This document shows positions 1 to 6,603 of a stretch of 14,990 bases of DNA, one piece after another. The notes beneath the pieces are model-generated. The model worked only from the letters and a program-made list of their open reading frames with translations, did no database searches and was not told where the DNA came from. The stretch is taken from contig JAATES010000026.1 in NCBI GenBank assembly GCA_015655615.1, positions 1-14,990 of the forward strand. Reading direction: 5' to 3'. The number at the start of each line of letters is the position of its first letter. Position 1 is the first letter of the stretch. The position numbers and the translations under genes are program-made. This DNA comes from Actinomycetales bacterium. GTDB lineage: Bacteria; Actinomycetota; Actinomycetes; Actinomycetales; Cellulomonadaceae.

Positions 1-1418
1 GCCTGACCCAGAGCGAGCAAGAGCTCCGGCAGGTCGGCGGGACCCGCTGGTTCCTCGACCGCGCGGGACAGGAGCGCAACCGCGGAGCGCGGCGCGGCGC
101 AGGCCATCGCCTCGGCCGCCGCCCGGCGCAGCACCGCCACCGCCCACACGTCGCCCGTTCCCGGGGCTGCCAGCAGGTGCGCCGCCGCGCCGGCGACGTC
201 GCTGCGGACGCCCAGGGGGCCCGTCTCAGGCGCGCCAGGCACGCGGACCTCGACCCCGTCCGCGAGCAGCCGTGCCGCTCGTCGGTGCAGCTGGGCCACG
301 GTGTCGGTGCCGACGACAGCCTCGACCGCCGAGCGCAGCAGCGCGTGCCGGAAGGCGAGGGTCGACCCCTCGGCGAGCAGACCTGCACGTCGTAACCGGT
401 CCGCAGCGCCCGCAGCAGTCTCGAGGTCCAGATCGGCGAGCGCGGCCGTCGTCGCGAGGTCGGCTGTGTCGAGCACCGCGAGCGCGCGGCTCAGCGAGTT
501 CTCGGCCGGGGAGAGGTCGGCCAGCCGGGCCACCACGAGGTCGGTCACCGTCGCGGGCACGATGTCGCGGACTTCGTGGGGCGCGACGGGGTGCTCGTCC
601 TGTGACGTCGCGTCGCCCGCGACCATCTCGGCAAGCGCGAGGACGAGGAACGGGTTGCCCCCGGTGACCTCCCGTACCGCGTCCGCGGTGTCGGCGGGCA
701 CGCGCTGCCAGACCTGGCTGAGCAGCGCACGGATCCCCGGCGTCGTCAGGAGCGCCGGTCGCAGCACCACCGTGTCCCGGTCCGCCAACAGCGTGGCGAG
801 CGCGGCGGACCGGTCGACGGCCTCGCCGCGCGCGGTGACGACGACCAGCACCGCCAGCCCCTCGAGCCGCTCGCGCAGCGAGGCGAGGAAGGTCAACGAC
901 TCCTCGTCCGCCCACTGCGCGTCGTCGACGGCGAGCACGTGCGGCGACCTCCCGACGAGCTCTTCGAGCAGCCAGCCGAGGCTGTGCAGCATGTCGCCCT
1001 GCAGGAGACCGTCATGAGGTCGACGGACCGGTTCCAGGTCCGCTCCGGTCGCCGCCTGCGAGCGCACCGACCACAGGTGCGCCAGCGCGAGCCTCGCCGG
1101 TCCCTCCTCGAGCGCTGCGAGCCGGTCTCGCCCGAGCCCGCGCACCGCACGGTCCAGGAGCCGGCGCACCACCCCGAACGGCAGGCGCGACTCCAGCTGA
1201 CCCGCTGACGCCGCCCAGGTCCGGACGCCGCGTTCCTCGGCCATCGCGGTGAGGCCGCGCAGCAGGGCGGTCTTGCCTGCGCCGGCAGGCCCGAGGAGCC
1301 AGGCAGCGCGGCCGCGACCGGCGACGACGTCGTCCAGCAGAGAGCCCAGCACAGCGACCTCGTGCTCACGCTCCACGAGCGGGCGCACTGGGCTCGTCAG
1401 AGGCCATGCCTGGACCAT
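1..1418 (-). CDS. MalT/LAL-type ATP-binding regulator, 3' end off window
   Basis: The frame is open from ATG 1418 to the left edge (at least 472 residues) with no stop, so the C-terminus is missing. The N-terminus begins with a typical 'RPLVEREHEVAVL' lead-in. It is followed by a Walker A motif GPAGAGKT at about residues 43-50, a Walker B-like HVLAVDDAQWAD at about 160-171, and TGGNPFLVLALAE near 252. A winged-helix-like FRHALLRSAV lies near 354. This order is that of the large ATP-binding LuxR (LAL/MalT) family, STAND-type ATPases of about 900 residues that normally end in a LuxR helix-turn-helix. That domain would lie off the window, so 'transcriptional regulator' is inference; the ATPase part is seen directly. 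No clear Shine-Dalgarno precedes the ATG. It is divergent from the secreted-protein gene, with 81 bp between the starts. Confidence 0.85.
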   Translation of the reverse strand, partial: MVQAWPLTSPVRPLVEREHEVAVLGSLLDDVVAGRGRAAWLLGPAGAGKTALLRGLTAMAEERGVRTWAASAGQLESRLPFGVVRRLLDRAVRGLGRDRLAALEEGPARLALAHLWSVRSQAATGADLEPVRRPHDGLLQGDMLHSLGWLLEELVGRSPHVLAVDDAQWADEESLTFLASLRERLEGLAVLVVVTARGEAVDRSAALATLLADRDTVVLRPALLTTPGIRALLSQVWQRVPADTADAVREVTGGNPFLVLALAEMVAGDATSQDEHPVAPHEVRDIVPATVTDLVVARLADLSPAENSLSRALAVLDTADLATTAALADLDLETAAGAADRLRRAGLLAEGSTLAFRHALLRSAVEAVVGTDTVAQLHRRAARLLADGVEVRVPGAPETGPLGVRSDVAGAAAHLLAAPGTGDVWAVAVLRRAAAEAMACAAPRSAVALLSRAVEEPAGPADLPELLLALGQ

Positions 1419-1485
1419 GTCACCACGGTAGACGTCACGTCCCGCGCGCGGCGAGGACGCGACGGCGGGTCCGGCGCAAAAGTTC

Positions 1486-1491
1486 AGGGAG
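1486..1491 (+). promoter_or_regulatory. Ribosome binding site that decides the start of the secreted protein
   Basis: AGGGAG lies 8 nt before ATG 1500. The alternative starts (1362 upstream, ATG 1536 downstream) have no comparable site, so 1500 is preferred. Confidence 0.6.
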
Positions 1492-1499
1492 CGACCCCG

Positions 1500-3314
1500 A
1501 TGACCCCGGCCCACCGTGCGACCGACCATGTGGGCATGCGAAACTCCTCACGAGGCACCGGCCTGACGGCCGTGCTCGCCGCGCTCGTGCTCGTCGTCGT
1601 GCTGGCGGCCCCCGCCGGCGTCGCCCAAGCGCAAGACGCCGGGTCGATCACCGGCACAGTCACCGTGCCGCCCGGGTACGACGTCCGTGCCGTCCAGGTC
1701 ACCGCGAAGACCCTCGACGGCGGGACGTCGAGCGGACCGGTGTGGACGCAGCCGGACGGTAGCTTCAGCATCGGCGGGCTCGCGCCGGGCGCCTACCACG
1801 TGTTCTTCGGCACCTACTGGTCAGACATGAGCCCGTGCAGCTATGGACGAGACCGATGGTGGACCGCGCCGGGCGTCCCGCCCGGCGGCTCGTGCACCGG
1901 GGACACGCTGACGGGCGTCGGAGAGGTGACCGTGGCGGCTGGCACGGCGACCGACCTCGGCTCGAACGCACTGCTCACGACCTTTCCCACCTATCGGTCC
2001 AGCGGCCGGCTCGTGGCCCCCGAGGGCCAGTCGACCGCTGGCGTGCAGGCGGAGCTGTGGCAGAACGACGAGAGCACCTGGTTGCCGTCCGGGTGGCAAC
2101 GGCTCACGAGCATCCCCGTGCAGACGCTCGACGCCTCCGGCACCTTCGCCTTCGACCTCGTCGACGGACCCTGGGACCACCTGTACGCGATCCGGTTCGT
2201 CGACCCGAGCCATGGGTACACCTTCTCCTTCGGCACTGCCGGGCTCACGAACACGACGCCGGGCCTCGGTGGAGCGGACTTCGCCGTCGGCTCCGTGGGC
2301 CTGCTCGGCATACCACGATGGACGTCCAAGGACTCCGACCTGGGCACTCACCAGCTCACCTTCGAGCTTGACCAGCTCGGCGGCGGGGTCGCGATCACCG
2401 GCAGCCCGGAGTGGGGTCGCACGCTCGTCGGGCACTCGACGGTGCGTTGGGCCGACCCGACCGTCACCACCGACTTCCAGTGGCTGAGCAACGGGGTCGT
2501 CATCGACGGTGCGATCGGTCCCACCTATGTGCTCGACGCGATGGACGACGGCTGGGGTTCGCAGATCTCGATCCGTGCGGTCCCCCACGGGCCGTGGTCC
2601 TACAACGGTCCGCCGATCGACTCGGCACCCATGACGATCGTCAACACGACGCCGCTCGCCGTCGTCGCCCCGAGCGTCAGCGGCACGGCGAAGGCCGGCG
2701 AGACGCTCACGGCGACGACGGGGACCTGGCGGCCGAGCGCGGCGACGTACACGTACGCCTACCAATGGTTCCGGGGGACGACGGCGGTGCCGGGGGCCCA
2801 CGGCGCGTCGTTCGCGCTCACAACGGCGGACGTCGGCCAACGGGTCTCCGCCGAGGTCACCGCCTCGCGACCGCCGGACTGCTCGCTGTGCGCCACGTGG
2901 TTCGAGGGCCCGGGCACTGCGCGCTCGACGGCGACGGCCGTGGTCGTCGTCGCGACGCCGACCGTCACACCCCCTTTTGTCAAGCCACCCGTCGTCAAGC
3001 CGCCGGTCACCACCGTCACGTCGTCGCTGCCCCGCGCCTGGGTGAAGCGGTGGTCGAAGAAGGCGGGCAAAGGCGCCACGGTGGGCACGACCGTGCGCGC
3101 CACCTCCACCGTCGTCACGAAGGCTGCCCGCAAGCACGCCGTGACGGTGCGCTACCGGTGGACCGTCGCGGGGAAGAAGGTCTCAAAGGCCACCGGCACG
3201 AAGCTGCGCGTGACCACGAAGTACCGTCACAAGAAGGTGGTGCTCACGGCGACGGTCAGCGCCCCCGGGTACCGGTCGATCCAGCGGAAGGTCTCGTTCG
3301 GGACGGCGCGCTGA
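1500..3314 (+). CDS. Secreted multi-domain Ig-like surface protein
   Basis: This 604-residue protein has a signal peptide: a charged start, a hydrophobic core (GLTAVLAALVLVVVLAAPAG) at about residues 21-40, and a likely signal peptidase I site after AQA near 44. After it comes a carboxypeptidase-regulatory-like beta module (about 47-110, GSITGTVTVPPGYDV...PDGSFSIGGLAPGAYHV). Next are two modules of the 'SGTAKAGETLTATTGTW...YQWFRG...ALTTADVGQRVSAEVTA' type common in actinobacterial surface proteins (about 298-380 and 388-485). A Pro/Lys/Val linker follows (about 490-504, PPFVKPPVVKPPV). A third, very Lys/Arg-rich module (about 510-604) ends the protein. No LPXTG or lipobox is visible, so it is probably released or held by charge on the wall. 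The function is unknown; adhesion or cell-wall binding is only inference. The start at 1500 is chosen for its ribosome binding site; ATG 1536 would still leave a full signal peptide. Confidence 0.8.
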   Translation: MTPAHRATDHVGMRNSSRGTGLTAVLAALVLVVVLAAPAGVAQAQDAGSITGTVTVPPGYDVRAVQVTAKTLDGGTSSGPVWTQPDGSFSIGGLAPGAYHVFFGTYWSDMSPCSYGRDRWWTAPGVPPGGSCTGDTLTGVGEVTVAAGTATDLGSNALLTTFPTYRSSGRLVAPEGQSTAGVQAELWQNDESTWLPSGWQRLTSIPVQTLDASGTFAFDLVDGPWDHLYAIRFVDPSHGYTFSFGTAGLTNTTPGLGGADFAVGSVGLLGIPRWTSKDSDLGTHQLTFELDQLGGGVAITGSPEWGRTLVGHSTVRWADPTVTTDFQWLSNGVVIDGAIGPTYVLDAMDDGWGSQISIRAVPHGPWSYNGPPIDSAPMTIVNTTPLAVVAPSVSGTAKAGETLTATTGTWRPSAATYTYAYQWFRGTTAVPGAHGASFALTTADVGQRVSAEVTASRPPDCSLCATWFEGPGTARSTATAVVVVATPTVTPPFVKPPVVKPPVTTVTSSLPRAWVKRWSKKAGKGATVGTTVRATSTVVTKAARKHAVTVRYRWTVAGKKVSKATGTKLRVTTKYRHKKVVLTATVSAPGYRSIQRKVSFGTAR

Positions 3315-3400
3315 CGAGGGCTGTGGTTGCTCGAAAATGTCGAATATCGCCATCTCACCCCGTCAGCGATTCTCGATTCCGCGATGTGCCGAACGTACGC

Positions 3401-3406
3401 TAGTAT
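3401..3406 (+). promoter_or_regulatory. Candidate -10 element for the tRNA-Asp/tRNA-Phe unit
   Basis: TAGTAT fits the actinobacterial TAnnnT -10 pattern and sits in a locally AT-richer stretch about 86 bp before tRNA-Asp. The best -35 (TTCCGC at 3377-3382, 18-bp spacer) is poor, so this rests mainly on the -10 and its position. Confidence 0.35.
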
Positions 3407-3463
3407 TTTCAAGGTTCGACCGCGACGCCCTTCGGGGAGCCGCTGAGAACAGGCCTGAAGGGT

Positions 3464-3480
3464 CGACGATCCGATCGTCG
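3464..3480 (+). repeat. Perfect hairpin in the tRNA leader
   Basis: CGACGAT, loop CCG, ATCGTCG forms a perfect 7-bp stem that ends 11 nt before the first base of tRNA-Asp. It could be a processing structure for the 5' leader of the tRNA transcript. No T-tract follows it, so a terminator is unlikely. Confidence 0.4.
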
Positions 3481-3491
3481 CCCGGTCACCA

Positions 3492-3565
3492 GGCCCCGTA
3501 GCGCAGTTGGTTAGCGCGCCGCCCTGTCACGGCGGAGGTCGCGGGTTCAAGTCCCGTCGGGGTCG
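3492..3565 (+). tRNA. tRNA-Asp (GTC)
   Basis: A complete 74-nt cloverleaf. The acceptor GGCCCCG pairs with CGGGGTC (one G-U), the D arm is GCGC/GCGC, and the anticodon stem is CCGCC/GGCGG with loop CTGTCAC. The anticodon GTC is at 3526-3528. The T arm is GCGGG-TTCAAGT-CCCGT and the discriminator is G. The CCA end is not encoded (CTC follows), in contrast to the neighbouring tRNA-Phe. Confidence 0.97.
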
Positions 3566-3575
3566 CTCGGCTCAG

Positions 3576-3596
3576 ATGCCCGGCTATGCCGGGCAT
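3576..3596 (+). repeat. Perfect 9-bp hairpin between the two tRNAs
   Basis: ATGCCCGGC, loop TAT, GCCGGGCAT is a perfect inverted repeat filling half of the 40-nt spacer between tRNA-Asp and tRNA-Phe. It has no T-tract, so it may be a processing signal or an intrinsic terminator of the GC-rich actinobacterial type. Confidence 0.6.
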
Positions 3597-3605
3597 TCGT
3601 GTCTC

Positions 3606-3681
3606 GGCTCTGTAGCTCAGTTGGTAGAGCGCACGACTGAAAATCGTGAGGTCACCGGATCGACGCCGGTCGGAGCCACCA
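3606..3681 (+). tRNA. tRNA-Phe (GAA)
   Basis: A complete 76-nt tRNA with an encoded CCA (3679-3681). The acceptor GGCTCTG pairs with CGGAGCC (one G-U wobble), the D arm is GCTC/GAGC, and the anticodon stem is CACGA/TCGTG with loop CTGAAAA. The anticodon GAA is at 3639-3641. The T arm is ACCGG-ATCGACG-CCGGT and the discriminator is A. Confidence 0.97.
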
Positions 3682-3769
3682 TCTCGGGCAGCACTGGATC
3701 GCACTCGCCCGCCCCTGCTGACGACCAGCCCACAACGACGGTCCCCGCACACTCCGGCCAGCACCCGCA

Positions 3770-3797
3770 CCGCGGCAGTTTGCCGAATGTGCCGCGG
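3770..3797 (+). repeat. Two mutually exclusive hairpins before the holin-X gene
   Basis: CCGCGGCA (3770-3777) pairs perfectly with TGCCGCGG (3790-3797). The inner CGGCA (3773-3777) can instead pair with TGCCG (3781-3785) across a GTT loop. It lies between tRNA-Phe and the membrane operon, ending 28 nt before the operon's ribosome binding site. It could end tRNA transcription or be an operator for the operon. Confidence 0.4.
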
Positions 3798-3837
3798 CGC
3801 GGTTGAGTTGACCTAACCACGGCCCAGGAGGACACCC

Positions 3838-4269
3838 ATGACCGAACCAAGATCGCGAACGCCGCTGAGTGGACTGCTGACCCGAGCGATCCACAGCGCA
3901 GTCGAACTGGCCAAGGCCGAGCTCACGTCCTACAAGAAGGACCTGCAACGCAAGCTCAAGGAATCCGCAGCCGGGATCGGTTTGCTCACCGCCGCCGGAT
4001 TGCTCGGCATCTTCGCGCTCGCCTATCTGGTGTTCGCCGGCTACCAGGGTCTTGCCGTCGTCGTGGCGCCGTGGCTGGCCGCGTTGCTGACGGCAGCCGC
4101 GTTGCTGCTTCTGGTTGCAGCACTGGCCTGGGGCGGAGTCCGGCTCCTGGGCCGTCATGAGGTTCCTAATCCTGCGGAGAACGTCAACCGGTTCACCACT
4201 GAGATCAAAGACGCGGCCAGCAAGGCCCGCACCACTGCAGCATCGTCCCCCGGCACACAGGAAGGCTGA
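3838..4269 (+). CDS. Holin-X family (phage holin superfamily III-like) membrane protein
   Basis: This 143-residue protein has an amphipathic basic N-terminal helix (about 14-44, AIHSAVELAKAELTSYKKDL) and two long hydrophobic segments (about 45-67 and 74-101). A polar Ala/Thr/Ser-rich tail follows. This is the layout of the actinobacterial 'putative holin-X' family, which is chromosomal and not evidence of a prophage. Its cellular role is not established; a membrane or envelope function is inferred. A strong AGGAGG (3826-3831) precedes ATG 3838 by 6 nt. It is followed after 5 bp by the DUF3618 gene, and the two form a conserved type of pair. Confidence 0.85.
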   Translation: MTEPRSRTPLSGLLTRAIHSAVELAKAELTSYKKDLQRKLKESAAGIGLLTAAGLLGIFALAYLVFAGYQGLAVVVAPWLAALLTAAALLLLVAALAWGGVRLLGRHEVPNPAENVNRFTTEIKDAASKARTTAASSPGTQEG

Positions 4270-4274
4270 GCTCG

Positions 4275-4559
4275 ATGACCACACCAGAGGCACGTCGGCC
4301 CACTCCCGGGGCACGGAACGCGCAGGCAGACCTGGAGCAGTCGCTGCAAGAGATCGCCGACCGGCTCAATCCGCGTCACCTCGCTGCGGACGCTGCCGGG
4401 GCCACGCGCCAAGCGATCGCCGACGCCGGGAACGCCGTCACGGGCAAAGGACTTCCGACGGACTCACCATCGAGGGCGCGCAACGTCAAGGTGCTGTTTG
4501 CCGCAGGCGCCGCCACCACGGCGGCCGTGCTCTGGTCGACCTTACGGCGCCGTTCCTGA
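4275..4559 (+). CDS. DUF3618 domain membrane protein
   Basis: A 94-residue protein. The N-terminal half (about 14-50, ARNAQADLEQSLQEIADRLNP...) matches the DUF3618 pattern of short acidic-basic helices with 'L..RLNP'. One hydrophobic segment (about 71-88) is followed by a basic RRRS end, so it is probably single-pass with a short basic tail. The ribosome binding site AGGAAGG (4259-4265) lies inside the last codons of the upstream gene, so translation of the two is probably coupled. The biochemical function is unknown. Confidence 0.8.
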   Translation: MTTPEARRPTPGARNAQADLEQSLQEIADRLNPRHLAADAAGATRQAIADAGNAVTGKGLPTDSPSRARNVKVLFAAGAATTAAVLWSTLRRRS

Positions 4560-4577
4560 CCTCAGTGCGGTCAGGGA
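4553..4577. terminator. Hairpin between convergent DUF3618 and bldC genes
   Basis: CCTGACC (4555-4561) and GGTCAGG (4569-4575) form a perfect 7-bp stem with a 7-nt loop, extended by T-G and T-A pairs. The stem includes the stop codon of the DUF3618 gene. It sits between converging genes and could serve both. There is no T-tract, which is common for actinobacterial terminators but lowers certainty. Confidence 0.55.
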
Positions 4578-4642
4578 ATCATGTGGGCGAGCACGCACCA
4601 GCTCACGCAGTCCCGTCGCGCCCCGAACCGGAGCTGGAGCCG

Positions 4643-4852
4643 TCAGGCGGACGGCAGTCGTGTGACGTCCTCGTCGGCCAGGAGGTGACGTACCTCTGAT
4701 TCGCGGTAACGCCGGTGCCCGCCCAGCGTCCTGATCGAGGACAGCTTTCCCGCTTTGGCCCAACGGGTCACCGTCTTGGGGTCCACGCGGAACAGGTTGG
4801 CCACCTCAGCGGGCGTCAACAGGACGTCCGACGCACTGGTGTTCCCGGACAT
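4643..4852 (-). CDS. bldC: BldC-type small MerR-like DNA-binding regulator
   Basis: This 69-residue protein consists almost entirely of one MerR-like winged helix-turn-helix: LLTPAEVANLFRVDPKTVTRWAKAGKLSSIRTLGGHRRYRESEVRHLL at about residues 11-58. This core is nearly identical to Streptomyces BldC as remembered, including VDPKTVTRWAKAGKL and RTLGGHRRYRE. BldC proteins bind DNA repeats cooperatively and, in Streptomyces, hold back early development; the role here is inferred. ATG 4852 is preferred because GAGAGGTGA lies just upstream and the length matches the family. A TTG at 4873 would add seven residues that swallow the ribosome binding site. It converges with the DUF3618 gene and is divergent from the DUF3073 gene. 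Confidence 0.93.
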   Translation of the reverse strand: MSGNTSASDVLLTPAEVANLFRVDPKTVTRWAKAGKLSSIRTLGGHRRYRESEVRHLLADEDVTRLPSA

Positions 4853-5192
4853 GTCGTCACCTCTCCAGGACAAGCCGACTCAGACGGGAGTTCCTAGGTC
4901 GATCAGCGCGCCCTTGTGTCTCTATCGTCCCAGTCTGTACCTGTCCGACTCGTCCCGACATGGACCAAAGGCCTGGGCCGGGCGAAAACTCCCCCTGTAC
5001 CGGTCAGATCGGGCAAGGGACATCCGTCTGCCGAGGCCATTCCGACTTCGCTGATCGCGAATGTTCGGCCCAGAAGTGGATGGAGGTGCCGGTGACCATG
5101 TACCGTGGTGCCACGAACACACATTGAATCTCTCCGGGGCCGCGCGTCGATGGACGGTGCCGCCCCGCTTCCACGTTGAGGGGGTCGGAGCC
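4853..5192. other. 340-bp divergent promoter region of bldC and the DUF3073 gene
   Basis: No gene is evident here. It contains an imperfect direct repeat, CTGTACCTGTCCGACTCG at 4936 and CTGTACCGGTCAGATCGG at 4995, 59 bp apart. The minus-strand copy at 4936 lies about 85-95 bp upstream of bldC. No convincing -35/-10 pair can be assigned for either gene. Confidence 0.5.
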
Positions 5193-5384
5193 ATGGGCCG
5201 CGGCCGTCAGAAGGCGAAGCAGACCAAGGTCGCTCGCGAACTCAAGTACTACAGCCCGAGCACGGATTATCGTGCCTTGGAGGCTGAGCTGACCGGGCAT
5301 GAACCCTCGACGCCTGTGGCCACCGAGCCTCGGTGGCACGATGACGACGAGGAACCGGACGAGCGGTGGACAGCACACCGGTGA
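5193..5384 (+). CDS. DUF3073 family protein
   Basis: A 63-residue protein with the strongly conserved DUF3073 start MGRGRQKAKQTKVARELKYYSP, followed by a variable acidic tail (WHDDDEEPDER). The family is small, actinobacterial and of unknown function; the basic head and acidic tail suggest nucleic-acid or ribosome contact, but that is a guess. ATG 5193 is chosen because it begins the conserved block and GAGGGG (5179-5184) lies 8 nt before it; the in-frame start at 5061 adds non-conserved residues. It lies between bldC and purM, as remembered for Streptomyces chromosomes. Confidence 0.88.
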   Translation: MGRGRQKAKQTKVARELKYYSPSTDYRALEAELTGHEPSTPVATEPRWHDDDEEPDERWTAHR

Positions 5385-5447
5385 CCTGAGCCGTGTCGCG
5401 ACACACCTCGGTGCGGCACAGCCCGGAGCGACGTCCGCCGGTGTGCT
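5372..5447. terminator. 10-bp inverted repeat framing the DUF3073/purM convergent gap
   Basis: AGCACACCGG (5372-5381) and CCGGTGTGCT (5438-5447) are perfect inverted arms 56 bp apart. The interval also holds the perfect palindrome GTGTCGCGACAC (5393-5404). The arms sit at the very ends of the two converging genes: one overlaps the DUF3073 stop region and the other ends 8 bp before the purM stop. A bidirectional termination structure is the likely role; no T-tract is present. Confidence 0.45.
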
Positions 5448-5454
5448 CGCCGCT

Positions 5455-6564
5455 TCAGCGGTAGCTGCCCGTCAACTGCACTGCCCCGGCTTGCACGCCC
5501 TTGGTGCCTGCCACCAGGTGGGCATTGCGGTGCTCTTCGGTCAGTGCGACGACCTCGCCCAGCACCCAGGCGGACATCCCCAGGGCCCGCGCGGCATTGA
5601 GCGCGGCGTCGGCACCCTCCTCACCCACGATGGCGACCATTCCGATCCCCAGGTTCAGCGTGTTCTCCAGATCAGTCTGAGGAACGGCCCCGAGTCCCTG
5701 CAGAACGCGGAAGACCGCCGGGACCTCCCACGAAGCCCGGTCCACGACTCCCACCACGCCGGAAGGCAGGACGCGCGCCAGGTTCGCGGCCAGCCCGCCG
5801 CCGGTGACGTGCGTGAATGCATGGACCTGCGCCGCGGGGTCGTGAGCCATCGCGAGGCAATCCGCGGCATAGACCCGCGTCGGGGTGAGCAACTCCTCGC
5901 CCAGAGTCCGGCCGAACTCCGGGACATCTCGTTCCAGCGCCCAGCCCGCCTGAGCGATCACGGCCCGGACCAGCGAATAGCCGTTCGAATGCAGTCCGGA
6001 CGAACCCAGAGCGATGAGCACATCGCCGGGCCGCACCCGGTCGGGGCCGAGCAGAGAGTCGGCTTCGACGACCCCGGTGGCCGCGCCCGCGACGTCGTAC
6101 TCGTCGGGTGCGAGCAGACCCGGGTGCTCGGCCGTCTCACCTCCCACCAGCGCCGTGCCCGCCACCTCGCAAGCCTGGGCGATACCCCGGACGATGGCCG
6201 CGATCCGCTCCGGGACGACCTTGCCGGTGGCGATGTAGTCCGTCATGAACAACGGTGTGGCACCGACCACGACGATGTCGTCGACGACCATTCCGACCAG
6301 GTCGAATCCGATGGTGTCGTGGATGTCGAGCGCCTGGGCGATGGCCACTTTGGTTCCGACACCGTCGGTCGAGGTCGCCAGCAGCGGTTTGCGATAGGCA
6401 CTGACCTCGGAGAGGTCATAGAGACCGGCGAACCCGCCGACGCCACCGATCACCCGGGGGCCGTGCGTCCTGCGGACGGCGTCCTTCATCAGCTCGACGG
6501 CCTTGTCGCCGGCCTCGGTGTCCACCCCGGCCGCGGCATAGGTCAATGCGGGCTTCTCAGTCAC
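5455..6564 (-). CDS. purM: Phosphoribosylformylglycinamidine cyclo-ligase (AIR synthetase)
   Basis: A 369-residue cytosolic enzyme that closes FGAM to AIR with ATP, the fifth step of de novo purine synthesis. The ATP-site block STDGVGTKVAIAQ is at about 65-77, and VVDDIVVVGATPLFMTDYIA at about 94-112 is the usual actinobacterial form of this motif. ALVGGETAE, SSGLHSNGYSLVR and VTGGGLAANLAR follow in the order known for PurM. Length is normal (about 350). The start is GTG 6564, with GAAAGAG about 7 nt before it. It follows purF by 39 bp in the same direction, so the two are probably one operon. Confidence 0.97.
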   Translation of the reverse strand: MTEKPALTYAAAGVDTEAGDKAVELMKDAVRRTHGPRVIGGVGGFAGLYDLSEVSAYRKPLLATSTDGVGTKVAIAQALDIHDTIGFDLVGMVVDDIVVVGATPLFMTDYIATGKVVPERIAAIVRGIAQACEVAGTALVGGETAEHPGLLAPDEYDVAGAATGVVEADSLLGPDRVRPGDVLIALGSSGLHSNGYSLVRAVIAQAGWALERDVPEFGRTLGEELLTPTRVYAADCLAMAHDPAAQVHAFTHVTGGGLAANLARVLPSGVVGVVDRASWEVPAVFRVLQGLGAVPQTDLENTLNLGIGMVAIVGEEGADAALNAARALGMSAWVLGEVVALTEEHRNAHLVAGTKGVQAGAVQLTGSYR

Positions 6565-6603
6565 GGAATTCTCTTTCTGGCTGGGTCGCGGTTGCTTGCG
6601 GTG

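Noticed and set aside
1821..3137. 438-codon minus-strand frame opposite the secreted protein
   Set aside because: Arg/Gly-rich shadow with no motif; the plus-strand frame has a signal peptide and recognisable domains.
3606..3681. tRNA-Phe as an integration site for a mobile element
   Set aside because: No integrase, and no repeat of the tRNA 3' end was seen in the window.
3507..3806. Open frames running through the two tRNA genes
   Set aside because: The tRNAs fold completely; these frames have no ribosome binding site and translate tRNA sequence.
3838..4269. Prophage remnant suggested by a holin-like gene
   Set aside because: The holin-X family is a chromosomal actinobacterial family and is paired here with DUF3618; no other phage gene is present.
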